Shown here piece by piece: positions 26,256 to 37,799 of a stretch of DNA of 64,000 nucleotides. Origin of the DNA: Hyphomicrobiales bacterium. Lineage in GTDB: Bacteria > Pseudomonadota > Alphaproteobacteria > Rhizobiales > Beijerinckiaceae. Each line of letters begins with the position of its first letter. Within the stretch, counting starts at the first letter, position 1. Made by a program: the position numbers and the translations under genes. The stretch is taken from contig SEEM01000008.1 in NCBI GenBank assembly GCA_004144595.1, positions 31,129-95,128 of the forward strand. Direction: 5' to 3'. The notes below the pieces were generated by a model. It saw only the letters and a list, made by a program, of their open reading frames with translations, was not told the DNA's origin and did not search any database.

Positions 26256-27505
26256 AACCCACGCGCCGCCAGCGCCTTCTCGTCATCCGCGATATAGTCG
26301 CGGATGACCGGGACGGCGCTCTTGTGCTGGCCGAGCAGCAGCTGGAACACCATGTCGCCGCCGATATCGAAGGAGATCGAGCAGGCGCACAGGTAGAATT
26401 CCCACATCCGGGCGAAGCGCTCGCCCATCATGGCGACGACCTCATCGCGCTTGGCCATGAAGCGCTCGCGCCAGGCTTCAAGCGTCCAATGATAGTGCCG
26501 GCGCCAGAACTCGCAGTCGGACGACCACAGGCCCGTCTGCTCCACTGCAGCGAACACCTCCGACAAAGCCGGCGCATAGCCGCCCGGAAAGATGTACTTG
26601 TCGAAGAACGGCCCGGTGAAGCCGGGCGGCCCGACGCGGCCGATGCAGTGGACCAGCGCGATCCCGTCCGGCGCCAGCAGATCGCGAATCCCCCCGAAAT
26701 ACTCGCCGTAATGCGCGACGCCGACGTGTTCCATCATGCCGACCGAGACGACCCGGTCGAAGCGCCCGGTCAGTTCGCGATAGTCCTTGTTGATGAAGTT
26801 GACGGCATCGCCGACGCCGGCCGCCTCGGCCCGCTTCTGGGCCGCCGCCATCTGGTCGGGCGAGACGTTGAGCCCGGTCACCTTCGCGCCACAGGCCTTG
26901 GCGAGAAAGATCGCGAGTTCGCCCCAGCCGGAGCCGATATCGAGCACGCTCATGCCGGGTTCGATCTTCAGCTTGGCGGCAAGGTGCCGAAGCTTCGCCT
27001 TCTGGGCCGCCTCCAGCCCAACTTCAGGACTGTGCCAGTAGGCACAGGAATAGGTCATCGTCTCGTCGAGCCAGAGCCGGTAGAAATCGGTCGGGATGTC
27101 GTAGTGATGCTTCACCTTCTTGCCGGCGGCGCCCAGCGGATTGTGCATGCGCCAGCGCCGGATCTTGAAGCGTACCTGCCGCATCGCCCTCTGCAGCGGG
27201 TCCTTGCGCATCTCGCGGCGCTGCAGCCAGAACAGCGTCAGCAGGTCGTGGATTGTGCCTTCCTCGAAATCGATGCGCCCGTCCATGTAGCCTTCGGCCA
27301 GCGCAAGCTCGGGATTGAGGAAGAGCTCGCGCTCGACGCGGTTGTCGTGGAAGCGCACGGTGACGGCAGGCGCGGTCTTGGTGACCCCGGCGAAGAGCAG
27401 CTCCGTCTGCCCTGCGCCGAAGACATGCCGCCTGCCGTCGGGCGTGATGACCGTCAGCCGTCCATGGCGGACGAACCGCTTGAGCAATCGCGGCAGCAGC
27501 AGCAT
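26252..27505 (-). CDS. cfa: Cyclopropane-fatty-acyl-phospholipid synthase
   Basis: 417 residues. It methylenates cis double bonds of membrane phospholipid acyl chains using S-adenosylmethionine. An N-terminal lipid-interacting domain precedes a SAM methyltransferase domain with VLDIGSGWGELAIFLAKACG, LNVSPDQMAAAQKRAEAAG and DRVVSVGMMEHVGVAHYGEY. The conserved YSCAYW motif (TYSCAYWHSPEVGLEAAQ) and FDKYIFPGGYAPALSEV are typical of the Cfa family. It acts on the inner membrane, often in stationary phase or acid. Its stop overlaps the start of the small hypothetical gene, and a SAM-methyltransferase gene is divergent upstream. Confidence 0.95.
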   Translation of the reverse strand: MLLLPRLLKRFVRHGRLTVITPDGRRHVFGAGQTELLFAGVTKTAPAVTVRFHDNRVERELFLNPELALAEGYMDGRIDFEEGTIHDLLTLFWLQRREMRKDPLQRAMRQVRFKIRRWRMHNPLGAAGKKVKHHYDIPTDFYRLWLDETMTYSCAYWHSPEVGLEAAQKAKLRHLAAKLKIEPGMSVLDIGSGWGELAIFLAKACGAKVTGLNVSPDQMAAAQKRAEAAGVGDAVNFINKDYRELTGRFDRVVSVGMMEHVGVAHYGEYFGGIRDLLAPDGIALVHCIGRVGPPGFTGPFFDKYIFPGGYAPALSEVFAAVEQTGLWSSDCEFWRRHYHWTLEAWRERFMAKRDEVVAMMGERFARMWEFYLCACSISFDIGGDMVFQLLLGQHKSAVPVIRDYIADDEKALAARGF

Positions 27506-27638
27506 GGGCCCCCCTCGTCTCGTTTCGCCGACTAAAGCCGAAGCGCCGCAGCATCGAAACCCCCGAAGGTTGCGAAGCCAGCCGGCTTATGCGTAGTCAT
27601 CGGAGCTATTGACGGCAACCCGAGGGTCGACGGAACAC

Positions 27639-28334
27639 ATGTCCTGGCGCGATTTCTGGAACGGCGAGCATTCGATCTACGTCTCGCCGCGCCACAAGGC
27701 CCTGCATTACCGCGCCATCGCGACCGACCTGATCGACCATATTCCCTCAGCCGAGGCGACCGTTCTTGACCATGGCTGCGGCGAGGCGCTCGACGCCGCC
27801 CGCGTCGCAGCCTCCTGCGGCAGGCTCTATCTCTGCGAGGCCGCGCCGACCGTGCGCGACAAGCTGCGTGCGCAGTTCGGCCGCAAGGACAATATCGTGG
27901 TTGTTTCGCCTGAAGAGGTCGAAGCCCTGCCGCCGGCCTCGCTGGATCTCGTCGTCGCCAACTCGCTGCTCCAGTACCTCTCGCGCGAAGAACTGAAGGC
28001 GTTGCTGGACATCTGGCGCGACCGCTTGAAGCCCGGCGGCGCGCTCGTCCTCGCCGACGTCATCCCGCCCGATGTCAGCCCGTTGACCGATGCCTCCCAG
28101 CTTCTCTCATTCGCCTGGCGCGGCGGGTTCCTGCTGGCGGCGCTCGGCGGCCTCGTCCGCACCGCCTTCTCGGACTATCGCAAGCTCCGGGCTCAGTATG
28201 GCCTCTCGACCTATACGGCGGACGCGATCACCGCCCTGATCCGCGAGGCGGGCTTCGCAGAAGTCCGGCGCCCGGAGAACTTTGGCCACAACCCGCACCG
28301 CATGACGTTCAAGGCGATCAAGGCCGCAGCATAG
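27639..28334 (+). CDS. Class I SAM-dependent methyltransferase
   Basis: 231 residues. Motif I is VLDHGCGEALDAARVAA, motif II LYLCEAAPTVRDKLR, and motif III SLDLVVANSLLQYLSREELK, followed by KPGGALVLADVIPPD. The fold is Rossmann-like and the N-terminus WRDFWNGEHSIYVSPRHK is distinctive. No substrate motif is visible. The gene is divergent from cfa with 133 bases between start codons, which hints at a lipid or quinone target but does not prove it. The ATG at 27639 is chosen, with GTCGACGGAAC before it. A TTG at 27609 is the alternative. Confidence 0.85.
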   Translation: MSWRDFWNGEHSIYVSPRHKALHYRAIATDLIDHIPSAEATVLDHGCGEALDAARVAASCGRLYLCEAAPTVRDKLRAQFGRKDNIVVVSPEEVEALPPASLDLVVANSLLQYLSREELKALLDIWRDRLKPGGALVLADVIPPDVSPLTDASQLLSFAWRGGFLLAALGGLVRTAFSDYRKLRAQYGLSTYTADAITALIREAGFAEVRRPENFGHNPHRMTFKAIKAAA

Positions 28335-28461
28335 ACGAAAGTAGAATAAAAGCGGACGCTCCGACGCTTTTGCAGCGGACTTCCCTTACGGCAATTCGCC
28401 ATATGCCTTGATTTGACGCACCAGATATGGCTTTGACCGCTGCTTGCCCCGCGAGATTGCC

Positions 28462-29259
28462 GTGCAGGACCAGTTCACCTGTCCCTATTGCGAAGCTGCG
28501 CTCAACAAGGGCGTGCTGTCTTGCCGTAGCTGCGGCCGGGACCTCACGCCCGTGCTGCCGCTGTTGCGCCGTCTCGATGCGCTGGAAGAGCGCCTCGCTC
28601 TCGCCGAGAAGCGCGCCGAAGAGGATCGCGCTGAAATCACCGCTGCTCGCGTCGCCGAACCTCAGCATGCTGCCGCCATCGAGCCCCGGGAAACACAGCA
28701 GGACGCGGCGCCGTCATTCGTGCCGGCAGCGCGCCGGCGTTTCTGGGTGCTGCCTTTCGGGCTGGCCCTTCTGCTGCTGGCCTATTGCGCGGTTATCCTC
28801 TGGCTCGACCTGCCGCTATGGACGCTGCGCCTCTCCTCTATCGCGATCCCGTTCTTCACGGGGCTGATCTATTTCGGCATCCGCCCGCGTCTGATCGCCT
28901 TCGACATCGTCATCGCCTTCGCCTTCGCGATTTTTTCCGTCGCGACGATGAACGCGTTGTTGAGTTGGCACGACAACATACCGCTCCTTCCGCAGGGGTC
29001 GGCAGCTTGGCGCGAGACTTCCTTCTACGCGCTGAGCATCGGCGCCTCCATGTTCTCAGGGATGTTGCTGCGTGTGACGCAGGCTGCGCTCGCCGCGCGC
29101 GGCCTCGTCTCGCTGCCGGAACTGCGGAAGGGGCTCCAGGCGGTCCACGGCAAGGTGCCGATGGAAACGCTGAAGACGATCGAAACCACCATCCTGATGG
29201 CCGGCACCGCCATTTCGGCAATCGCCGGCCTCATCGCTGCAATCCTTGGAGTGAAATAG
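28462..29259 (+). CDS. Zinc-ribbon membrane protein of unknown function
   Basis: About 265 residues from GTG 28462. Layout: N-terminal zinc ribbon with CPYCEAAL then CRSCGRDL (CxxC...CxxC). A coiled-coil-prone Glu/Ala/Arg segment follows (LDALEERLALAEKRAEEDRA), then four or five membrane helices (LPFGLALLLLAYCAVILW and later GTAISAIAGLIAAILGVK). Zinc-ribbon plus membrane-helix proteins are frequent in alphaproteobacteria and mostly uncharacterised. Its stop is four bases before the next gene, whose product is exported. The pair is probably one operon that builds an envelope-associated complex. Confidence 0.75.
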   Translation: MQDQFTCPYCEAALNKGVLSCRSCGRDLTPVLPLLRRLDALEERLALAEKRAEEDRAEITAARVAEPQHAAAIEPRETQQDAAPSFVPAARRRFWVLPFGLALLLLAYCAVILWLDLPLWTLRLSSIAIPFFTGLIYFGIRPRLIAFDIVIAFAFAIFSVATMNALLSWHDNIPLLPQGSAAWRETSFYALSIGASMFSGMLLRVTQAALAARGLVSLPELRKGLQAVHGKVPMETLKTIETTILMAGTAISAIAGLIAAILGVK

Positions 29260-29263
29260 GAAG

Positions 29264-29734
29264 ATGATGAAGTCTGTGCTCGCTTGGCACATGCTGCCTG
29301 CCGTTCTCGCCACCGCCGTCATGCTGACGGCGGCACAGGCCGCCGACCCGGTGCACCTCATCACCCGCGAGGAAGCCGGCATGCCGGCCGCGGCAAAGGT
29401 CCCGGCCAGCACGCGCAACCTGACCCGGGGTCCCGGAATCGACACCCTGCCGACCCCGGACAAGGGCGTCGACGGCAAGCCCTTCCGCCTCAACGTGCGC
29501 TTCATGCCGGCGAACGGCGTGCCGGTCGATCCGGCGACCGTGCGCGTCTTCTATCGCCGCGATCCCCCGGTCGACATCACCCAGCGCATCAAGCAGTACA
29601 TCACGCCGGGCGGCATCGACGCACCCTCCGTCGTCGTGCCGAGCGGCAACCACGTCATCGAGATCGAGGCCACCGACAAGGAAGGCCGCATCGGCCGCAG
29701 GCAGATCACGCTGACCGTCGCCCCGACCTCGTGA
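29264..29734 (+). CDS. Secreted protein of unknown function
   Basis: 156 residues with a signal peptide (MMKSVLAWHMLPAVLATAVM, cleavage near AQA-AD). The mature part has a Pro/Thr linker and a beta-rich C-terminal domain (RVFYRRDPPVDITQRIKQYI, SVVVPSGNHVIEIEATDKEG). It looks like a small immunoglobulin-like or bacterial Ig-fold domain of extracytoplasmic proteins. AGGAAG precedes the two in-frame ATGs, and the gap to the previous gene is four bases. I do not recognise the family. It is probably periplasmic and works with the zinc-ribbon membrane protein. Confidence 0.7.
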   Translation: MMKSVLAWHMLPAVLATAVMLTAAQAADPVHLITREEAGMPAAAKVPASTRNLTRGPGIDTLPTPDKGVDGKPFRLNVRFMPANGVPVDPATVRVFYRRDPPVDITQRIKQYITPGGIDAPSVVVPSGNHVIEIEATDKEGRIGRRQITLTVAPTS

Positions 29735-29742
29735 GGCAATCA

Positions 29743-29769
29743 GGCGTGACGCGCCCGGTGCGTCACGCC
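29743..29769. terminator. Convergent hairpin between the secreted gene and gtrA
   Basis: GGCGTGACGC (29743-29752), 7-base loop, GCGTCACGCC (29760-29769). The right arm includes the end of the convergent GtrA gene. No T-run, but its position suits a bidirectional stop. Confidence 0.5.
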
Positions 29770-30167
29770 GCCCTGTCCGCGAAGCTGAAGAACTTGTGGC
29801 CCAGGAACGAGAACACCATCACCACGCCCGTGGTGACAAGTTGCATCGGCAGATAGGGCAGGCCCGCCCGCGCCACGAAGAGATGCATCAGAATGCCGGT
29901 GAGCACGAAGCCTCCGGCCGCGATCAGGGCGAAGCGCCAGCCGGCCTGGGCATGACTGCGGGTCGCGTCGAAGGTCATCCAGCGATTGAGCGCATAGGAC
30001 ACCAGTGCGCCGACGATGAAGCCGGCGAGCGTCGCGGGCACGGGGTCGACGCGGCCGAGTTCGACCAGCCCGATCAGCACGCCGTAATGCGCGACCGCAG
30101 TCAGCCCGCCGGCCAGGACATAGGCGGCGAGCTGGCGGAACTGGCGCGGATACTGGCGAAACGGCAT
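29763..30167 (-). CDS. GtrA-like membrane protein
   Basis: 134 residues with four membrane helices, typical of GtrA: QLAAYVLAGGLTAVAHYGVL near the N-terminus, the conserved VGALVSYALNRWMTFDATRS, and VTTGVVMVFSFLGHKFFSFA at the end. GtrA-type proteins help move lipid-linked sugars in polysaccharide or lipopolysaccharide modification. It is downstream of the AztD gene on the same strand, 40 bases away. No glycosyltransferase partner is close by. Confidence 0.85.
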   Translation of the reverse strand: MPFRQYPRQFRQLAAYVLAGGLTAVAHYGVLIGLVELGRVDPVPATLAGFIVGALVSYALNRWMTFDATRSHAQAGWRFALIAAGGFVLTGILMHLFVARAGLPYLPMQLVTTGVVMVFSFLGHKFFSFADRAA

Positions 30168-30207
30168 CCGCGCTTCCTAGAGGATGCCGCCCCTTCGCGG
30201 AAGCCCG

Positions 30208-31518
30208 TCAGCCCGCGTCGCTGCCGGCGAGATTGGCCGGCATGCCGCCGACGGGCATGTCGAGCCCCTGCGTCAGCGTATCCAAATGGAATTCGCGAAT
30301 ACGCCCGTTCGTGGGATCGCTGACGAAGGCGCTGGCGCCGATCACGGCGAGGCTCGGCGCCGGCGTCTTCGCGCCATAGGCGCAATCGAACGCGGGCACC
30401 GCCTCGAAAGCCGCGAGCTCCTTCCACGCCGGTGCGATCTGATAGATGCGCAGCTTGCCGTCCGGCGTCAGGTTGGCGAGGCGGCCACCATTGCCGCTGA
30501 GCTCGAACTGGCAGGCGGCCTGCCCGCCCGGCACGGCCAGCACATCCTCGATCTTCAGCGCCTTCGCCTCCGGATCGATCCGCAGCAGCGCGTCATACGG
30601 CGCCCTCAGCCCGTAATTGCCGACGAGATAACGCCCGTTGTCGCGCGACTTCAGCGCGCTGACGCGGCGCTCGTCGGGATAGCCCAGCTTGCGGGCGCTC
30701 CATGTTGCAGCAGCCCCCTTGCCGGCCTTCGACAGCACGAGCAGGCCGCCGCCCTCGCCTTCAATGCAGCCGAAGACATGGCGCCCGCCGCGCGCTGCGG
30801 CCGAGCCGTGGAAGAGCTTGCAGGACGCGTCAGGCTTCGCCGCATCGTCGAACAGCGCGAGGCGCTTCCAGTCCTTGCCCTGATCGAGAATCTCGAAGCC
30901 GTTCGGACGCGACGAAGCGCTGCGGTCGTCGCCCCTGGCATAGGCCGGGTTCGGGATCGACATCAGCCATTGCCGGTTGCCCAAGGGCACGGCGATGCCG
31001 TGCTGCGGCGCCGGGCTCGGCCAGGTCGTGACGGAGGGGTTGTCCGTGGCGAGGCTGTCGATCGCGACCAGCACGGCCTTCGGCTCACTCTTGCCCTCCC
31101 AGGGCCGCAGGCCGTCGAAAAACAGCGCGAGTTGCCCATGGCCGGAGAGCACATGCGCCGGCCGGTCGCCCTTGACCGCAAAGTCGAGCAGCTTCGGCGT
31201 CGCCTTGTCGAGATCGACATGGTCGCCGTGCGATTCCGCGATCAGGCCCGTGTCGAGGATACGCAGCGTCCCCGCCTCGTCACCGGTCTTGACCACGACA
31301 TAGCGCCCGCCGGAGACGCCTGCGAAGCCGGGATTGGCCTTCGGCATGTCGAAGCTGTGCGTGACCTCGCCGTTGTCGAGATCGAGGATGCGGACAACCG
31401 GCTTCTCGTGATCGGCGAAGATCAGGCGCCCGCGTAGCGGCGCATGGTCATGGGCCTGGGCCGCGGAAGCGAGCAGGCAGCCGGCGAGACCGGCGGCGGC
31501 AAAGCGGAAGGAAGGCAC
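30208..31518 (-). CDS. aztD: AztD-like zinc metallochaperone (beta-propeller)
   Basis: About 436 residues from GTG 31518, with GGAG ten bases upstream. A signal peptide (SFRFAAAGLAGCLLASAAQA) is followed immediately by HDHAPLRGRL, the His-rich start of AztD. The rest is a seven-bladed-propeller-like chain with repeats such as LRILDTGLIAESHGDHVDLD and FGCIEGEGGGLLVLSKAGKG. Histidines that bind Zn in the Paracoccus protein have likely counterparts (HGDHVD, QHGIAVP, FHGSAA). AztD hands zinc to AztC of the aztABCD importer. No aztA, B or C is in this window. The open frame continues upstream to 31566, but that part overlaps a Zur-like palindrome. Confidence 0.85.
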   Translation of the reverse strand: MPSFRFAAAGLAGCLLASAAQAHDHAPLRGRLIFADHEKPVVRILDLDNGEVTHSFDMPKANPGFAGVSGGRYVVVKTGDEAGTLRILDTGLIAESHGDHVDLDKATPKLLDFAVKGDRPAHVLSGHGQLALFFDGLRPWEGKSEPKAVLVAIDSLATDNPSVTTWPSPAPQHGIAVPLGNRQWLMSIPNPAYARGDDRSASSRPNGFEILDQGKDWKRLALFDDAAKPDASCKLFHGSAAARGGRHVFGCIEGEGGGLLVLSKAGKGAAATWSARKLGYPDERRVSALKSRDNGRYLVGNYGLRAPYDALLRIDPEAKALKIEDVLAVPGGQAACQFELSGNGGRLANLTPDGKLRIYQIAPAWKELAAFEAVPAFDCAYGAKTPAPSLAVIGASAFVSDPTNGRIREFHLDTLTQGLDMPVGGMPANLAGSDAG

Positions 31519-31536
31519 GGGACAGCTCCAAGGCAA

Positions 31537-31562
31537 AAATGCAACGATATAACATTGCATTT
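31537..31562. promoter_or_regulatory. Zur-like palindrome upstream of aztD
   Basis: Outer arms AAATGCAA (31537-31544) and TTGCATTT (31555-31562) are perfectly inverted. The ten-base centre matches at 6 more positions and contains ATATAACA. The overall pattern is 22 of 26 symmetric, resembling Zur boxes of proteobacteria. It lies 19 bases before the GTG start. Confidence 0.6.
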
Positions 31563-31655
31563 CCACCCAGCGAATTCAACTCACTTCTGCGCCACCGATG
31601 GGCAAGATCCGGAATTGGCAGGCATGGGCCAGGAGCCTGCCGCCAGGGCGACCTG

Positions 31656-32045
31656 TCAACGTGACGAAGTCTGACCCGGCGCCGCTCCGCTGCCCGAAAG
31701 CCATTCCGACCCGAGACGCGGCAGGTTCGGATCGCGCCGCGCGGTCTCGATCACGCTGTCGATCAGCCCGGGAAAGCGTTGGTTCAGGTCCTCGCGCCGG
31801 ATGCTGAGATAACGCGACGTGCCCTCGACCCGCATGCGGGTGATGCCGGCCTCGCGCAGCTTGGCGAAGTGATAGGACAGCAGCGAGGGCGAGGCAAAGG
31901 CGGTGAAGTGGCTGCAGCGCGCCTTGTCGACCTCATTGACGTCCGACAGCGCGACGAGGATGCCGAGCCGGATCGGATCGGCCAATGCCCCGAACACGTC
32001 GGCAGGCGCTACATCCTCGATATCGGGGTGAAAGACCGGCTTCAT
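31656..32045 (-). CDS. ArsR-family winged-helix regulator
   Basis: About 129 residues. The recognisable part is DVFGALADPIRLGILVALSD, then SLLSYHFAKLREAGITRMRV and GTSRYLSIRRED. One Cys (KARCSHFTAF) is near the recognition helix, but there is no metal-binding CxC pair, so the inducer is unknown. ATG 32045 is used; a TTG start at 32081 would add twelve residues but would be close to the operator. The gene is divergent from an MFS efflux pump. The intergenic region contains two identical half-site palindromes, consistent with repression of both genes. Confidence 0.85.
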   Translation of the reverse strand: MKPVFHPDIEDVAPADVFGALADPIRLGILVALSDVNEVDKARCSHFTAFASPSLLSYHFAKLREAGITRMRVEGTSRYLSIRREDLNQRFPGLIDSVIETARRDPNLPRLGSEWLSGSGAAPGQTSSR

Positions 32046-32083
32046 CACCTCCGAGATAGGCGATGCGGCCGCTCCTGACAATA

Positions 32084-32099
32084 TTCAACATTCATTGAA
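32084..32099. promoter_or_regulatory. Operator TTCAA-N6-TTGAA, copy 1
   Basis: TTCAA (32084-32088), CATTCA, TTGAA (32095-32099), just upstream of the ArsR gene. An identical half-site arrangement lies at 32133-32148. Confidence 0.6.
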
Positions 32100-32132
32100 A
32101 TAACCCTTGCGGTCATTGTGGCCTGGGTTTAT

Positions 32133-32148
32133 TTCAACGATCCTTGAA
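32133..32148. promoter_or_regulatory. Operator TTCAA-N6-TTGAA, copy 2
   Basis: TTCAA (32133-32137), CGATCC, TTGAA (32144-32148), 62 bases upstream of the MFS start. The same arms and spacing as copy 1, 49 bases centre to centre, suggest that the ArsR protein binds both divergent promoters. Confidence 0.6.
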
Positions 32149-32210
32149 TTTCGAACCCTGCTTTCGAAGCGGCGATCATCCGCAAGGATCATTCCCCAAG
32201 GATCACTCCA

Positions 32211-33437
32211 ATGGATACACGCCTCCTTTCACTCGCCGGCGGCGCCTTCGCCATCGGCACGGGCAGCCTGATCGTCACCGGCATCCTGCCCCATCTCGCC
32301 TCCGGCCTCTCCGTCTCGGTCGACACAGCCGGCCTGCTCATCTCGATCTTCGCGCTGGCCTATGCGATCGGCTCGCCGATCCTTTCCACAGTGCTGGGGG
32401 ATGCCGATCGCAAGGCGGTGCTCGTCGGAGCCATGATCGTCTTCGGCCTTGCCAATCTCGGCGCCGCCTTCGCCAGCGACTTCTGGGTCGTAATGGCCGC
32501 CCGCATCGTCATGGCGCTCGCCGCCGGCGTCTTCATGCCAGCAGCGAACGCCGTCGCCGTCGCGGTCTCCGCGCCCGAGCGGCGCGGCCGCGCCATCGCG
32601 CTGGTCACCGGCGGCATGACGGTATCGCTGATTCTCGGCATTCCGATCGGCACCGCCGTGGTCGGCTTCGGCGGCTGGCACCTCGCTTTCCTGATCGTCG
32701 CGGGTTTGAGCGCACTCTCGCTGGCGGGTCTTCTGGTCAAGCTGCCCAGGGGCTTGCCGCACAGCACCAACACCCTCAGCGAGCGGCTTCAGGTCGCGGG
32801 CCGCGGCGACGTGCTGCTGGCGCTTGCCACGACCATGCTGTGGACCACCGGCGCCTTCGTTCTCTACACCTACATCGCGCCCTTCCTGACCAACCATGCC
32901 GGCATCACCGGCCCCTGGCTTGCGGCGACCCTTGTCGTCTCCGGTCTGGGCTCGGCCATCGGCAACCAGCTCGGCGGCATCGCCAGCGATCGCTTCGGGC
33001 CCGAGCGCTCGCTCGCCGTGGTGCTGTCGATCCTCGCGGCAGCACTGTTCACCGCTTCGCTGATCGCGATCAGCCTGCCCCCGGCTCTGGCGATCTGGCC
33101 GATCCCCGTCGCGCTTTTCGTCTGGAGCGCCGCGGGCTGGGCCGGGCATCCCTCGCAGATGTCGCGGCTGGCCACGATGGCGCCGGACGCCACCGTGGTC
33201 GCGCTCTCGCTCAACGCCTCCGCGCTCTATTTCGGCATCGCGGCCGGCGCGGCGCTCGGCCAGCAGGTGATGCGCCATGCCGGCACATGGCCGCTGGGCT
33301 TCGTCGGCGCCGCCTGCGAGGTCGCGGCGCTCGCTGTGCTCTTCATCGCCATGCGGCGCAAGCGCCGGCTGGCACCTCCACAGCCGCATTCGCTGGAAAT
33401 CGATCTTGTCATCCCCGCGCCGAGGGCGGTGCGTTGA
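32211..33437 (+). CDS. MFS drug/sugar efflux transporter (AraJ-like)
   Basis: 408 residues with twelve membrane helices. It begins LSLAGGAFAIGTGSLIVTGI and contains LAYAIGSPILSTVLGDADRK with the loop 2-3 motif and FMPAANAVAVAVSAPERRGR, a drug-efflux-type motif C region. The carrier is in the inner membrane and probably exports a toxic compound or sugar by proton antiport. It is divergent from the ArsR gene with twin operators between. An 11-base direct repeat (GTGCGTTGAGC at 33429 and 33449) surrounds its stop codon. Confidence 0.88.
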   Translation: MDTRLLSLAGGAFAIGTGSLIVTGILPHLASGLSVSVDTAGLLISIFALAYAIGSPILSTVLGDADRKAVLVGAMIVFGLANLGAAFASDFWVVMAARIVMALAAGVFMPAANAVAVAVSAPERRGRAIALVTGGMTVSLILGIPIGTAVVGFGGWHLAFLIVAGLSALSLAGLLVKLPRGLPHSTNTLSERLQVAGRGDVLLALATTMLWTTGAFVLYTYIAPFLTNHAGITGPWLAATLVVSGLGSAIGNQLGGIASDRFGPERSLAVVLSILAAALFTASLIAISLPPALAIWPIPVALFVWSAAGWAGHPSQMSRLATMAPDATVVALSLNASALYFGIAAGAALGQQVMRHAGTWPLGFVGAACEVAALAVLFIAMRRKRRLAPPQPHSLEIDLVIPAPRAVR

Positions 33438-33463
33438 GCGCAAGCCCTGTGCGTTGAGCAAAA

Positions 33464-33488
33464 GGGGAAAGCGCTTTTAGCTTTCCCC
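33464..33488. terminator. Hairpin after the MFS gene
   Basis: GGGGAAAGC (33464-33472), 7-base loop, GCTTTCCCC (33480-33488). A T-run follows only on the opposite strand, so it may terminate weakly or act in the carB leader. Confidence 0.4.
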
Positions 33489-33600
33489 CGCGGCCTTCGC
33501 CGTCTATAGCGAGCGCCTAGCATTCATTCAGACGCTCGCCCGCCTCCGCTCGCCCGATCGGACCGGCTCTGCGCGCGCCTGCCCAAGACCGGTCGAGATC

Positions 33601-36948
<3,348 letters not shown>

Positions 36949-36973
36949 CCGGCCGCTCGTGTCGGATTCCATG

Positions 36974-37019
36974 GCATCGGACCGAAAAGTGGAATCCACT
37001 TTCCGGAAAAATCGGATGC
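36974..37019. repeat. Intergenic palindromic repeat, family A
   Basis: A close copy of 7436-7480. It begins GCATCGGACCGAAAAGTGG and ends CGGATGC, 25 bases after the carB stop and before greA. Confidence 0.8.
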
Positions 37020-37154
37020 GATAACATTAGGATAGATCATCGTCATCGCGTCCGATCAGACGCGCGATGATCTGGAGATTGAGTGGAAGCGCGGTAGCCG
37101 GCGGTCGATTTGCCGCCGGTGAGCCGCGCTTTCGAAGCTTATGGGACGGAAGGT

Positions 37155-37628
37155 ATGGAAAAGGTTCCGATGACCCCGGGCGGCTTCGCCGCCTTGGAGG
37201 CAGAGCTGAAGGACCGTCAGCAGGTGCAGCGGCAGCGGATCATCACCGCGATCGCCGAAGCGCGCGCGCTCGGTGACCTCTCCGAGAACGCCGAGTATCA
37301 CGCGGCGAAGGAGGCTCAGTCGCTCAACGAGGGCCGCATCATGGAGCTCGAATCGCTGATCGGCCGGGCCGACATCATCGACGTCTCCAAGCTCGGCGGC
37401 GACACGATCAAGTTCGGCGCCACGGTCAAGCTGATCGACGACGATACCGAGGAAGAGAAGAGCTACCAGATCGTCGGCGAGCCGGAATCGGATGTGAAGT
37501 CCGGCAAGGTCTCGATCGGCTCGCCGATTGCGCGCGCGCTGATCGGCAAGAAGGTCGGCGATTCCGTCCAGGTCAACACGCCCGGCGGCGGCAAGTCCTA
37601 CGAGGTCGTCAGCGTCGTGTTCCGCTGA
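37155..37628 (+). CDS. greA: Transcription elongation factor GreA
   Basis: 157 residues, the standard GreA size. The N-terminal coiled coil carries [20 protein letters not shown], then [20 protein letters not shown] with the acidic tip residues that stimulate RNA cleavage. The C-terminal FKBP-like domain carries [20 protein letters not shown] and [20 protein letters not shown]. It rescues backtracked RNA polymerase. The ATG at 37155 (GGAAGGT before it) is chosen over an earlier in-frame Met. GreA beside carAB is a common bacterial neighbourhood. Confidence 0.97.
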   Translation: MEKVPMTPGGFAALEAELKDRQQVQRQRIITAIAEARALGDLSENAEYHAAKEAQSLNEGRIMELESLIGRADIIDVSKLGGDTIKFGATVKLIDDDTEEEKSYQIVGEPESDVKSGKVSIGSPIARALIGKKVGDSVQVNTPGGGKSYEVVSVVFR

Positions 37629-37644
37629 GAGAACGGAACCACGC

Positions 37645-37795
37645 CATATCCCCTCTCTCCCTGCGGGAGAGGGTTAGGGTGAGGGGTCTCGCAACGCTGC
37701 TCGCGGACCGGCCACCGAAACGCCCGGACCTGAGCGACCCCTCATCCGGCCCTTCGGGCCACCTTCTCCCGCAAGGGGAGAAGGCAGGGGCGCCG
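37645..37795. repeat. Compound intergenic repeat, family C
   Basis: CCCTCTCTCCCTGCGGGAGA starts the left part and CCTTCTCCCGCAAGGGGAGA ends the right part, around a spacer. It is the well-known type of repeat found between many proteobacterial genes. It fills the gap from greA to the convergent marC gene. Confidence 0.75.
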
Positions 37796-37799
37796 CCGC

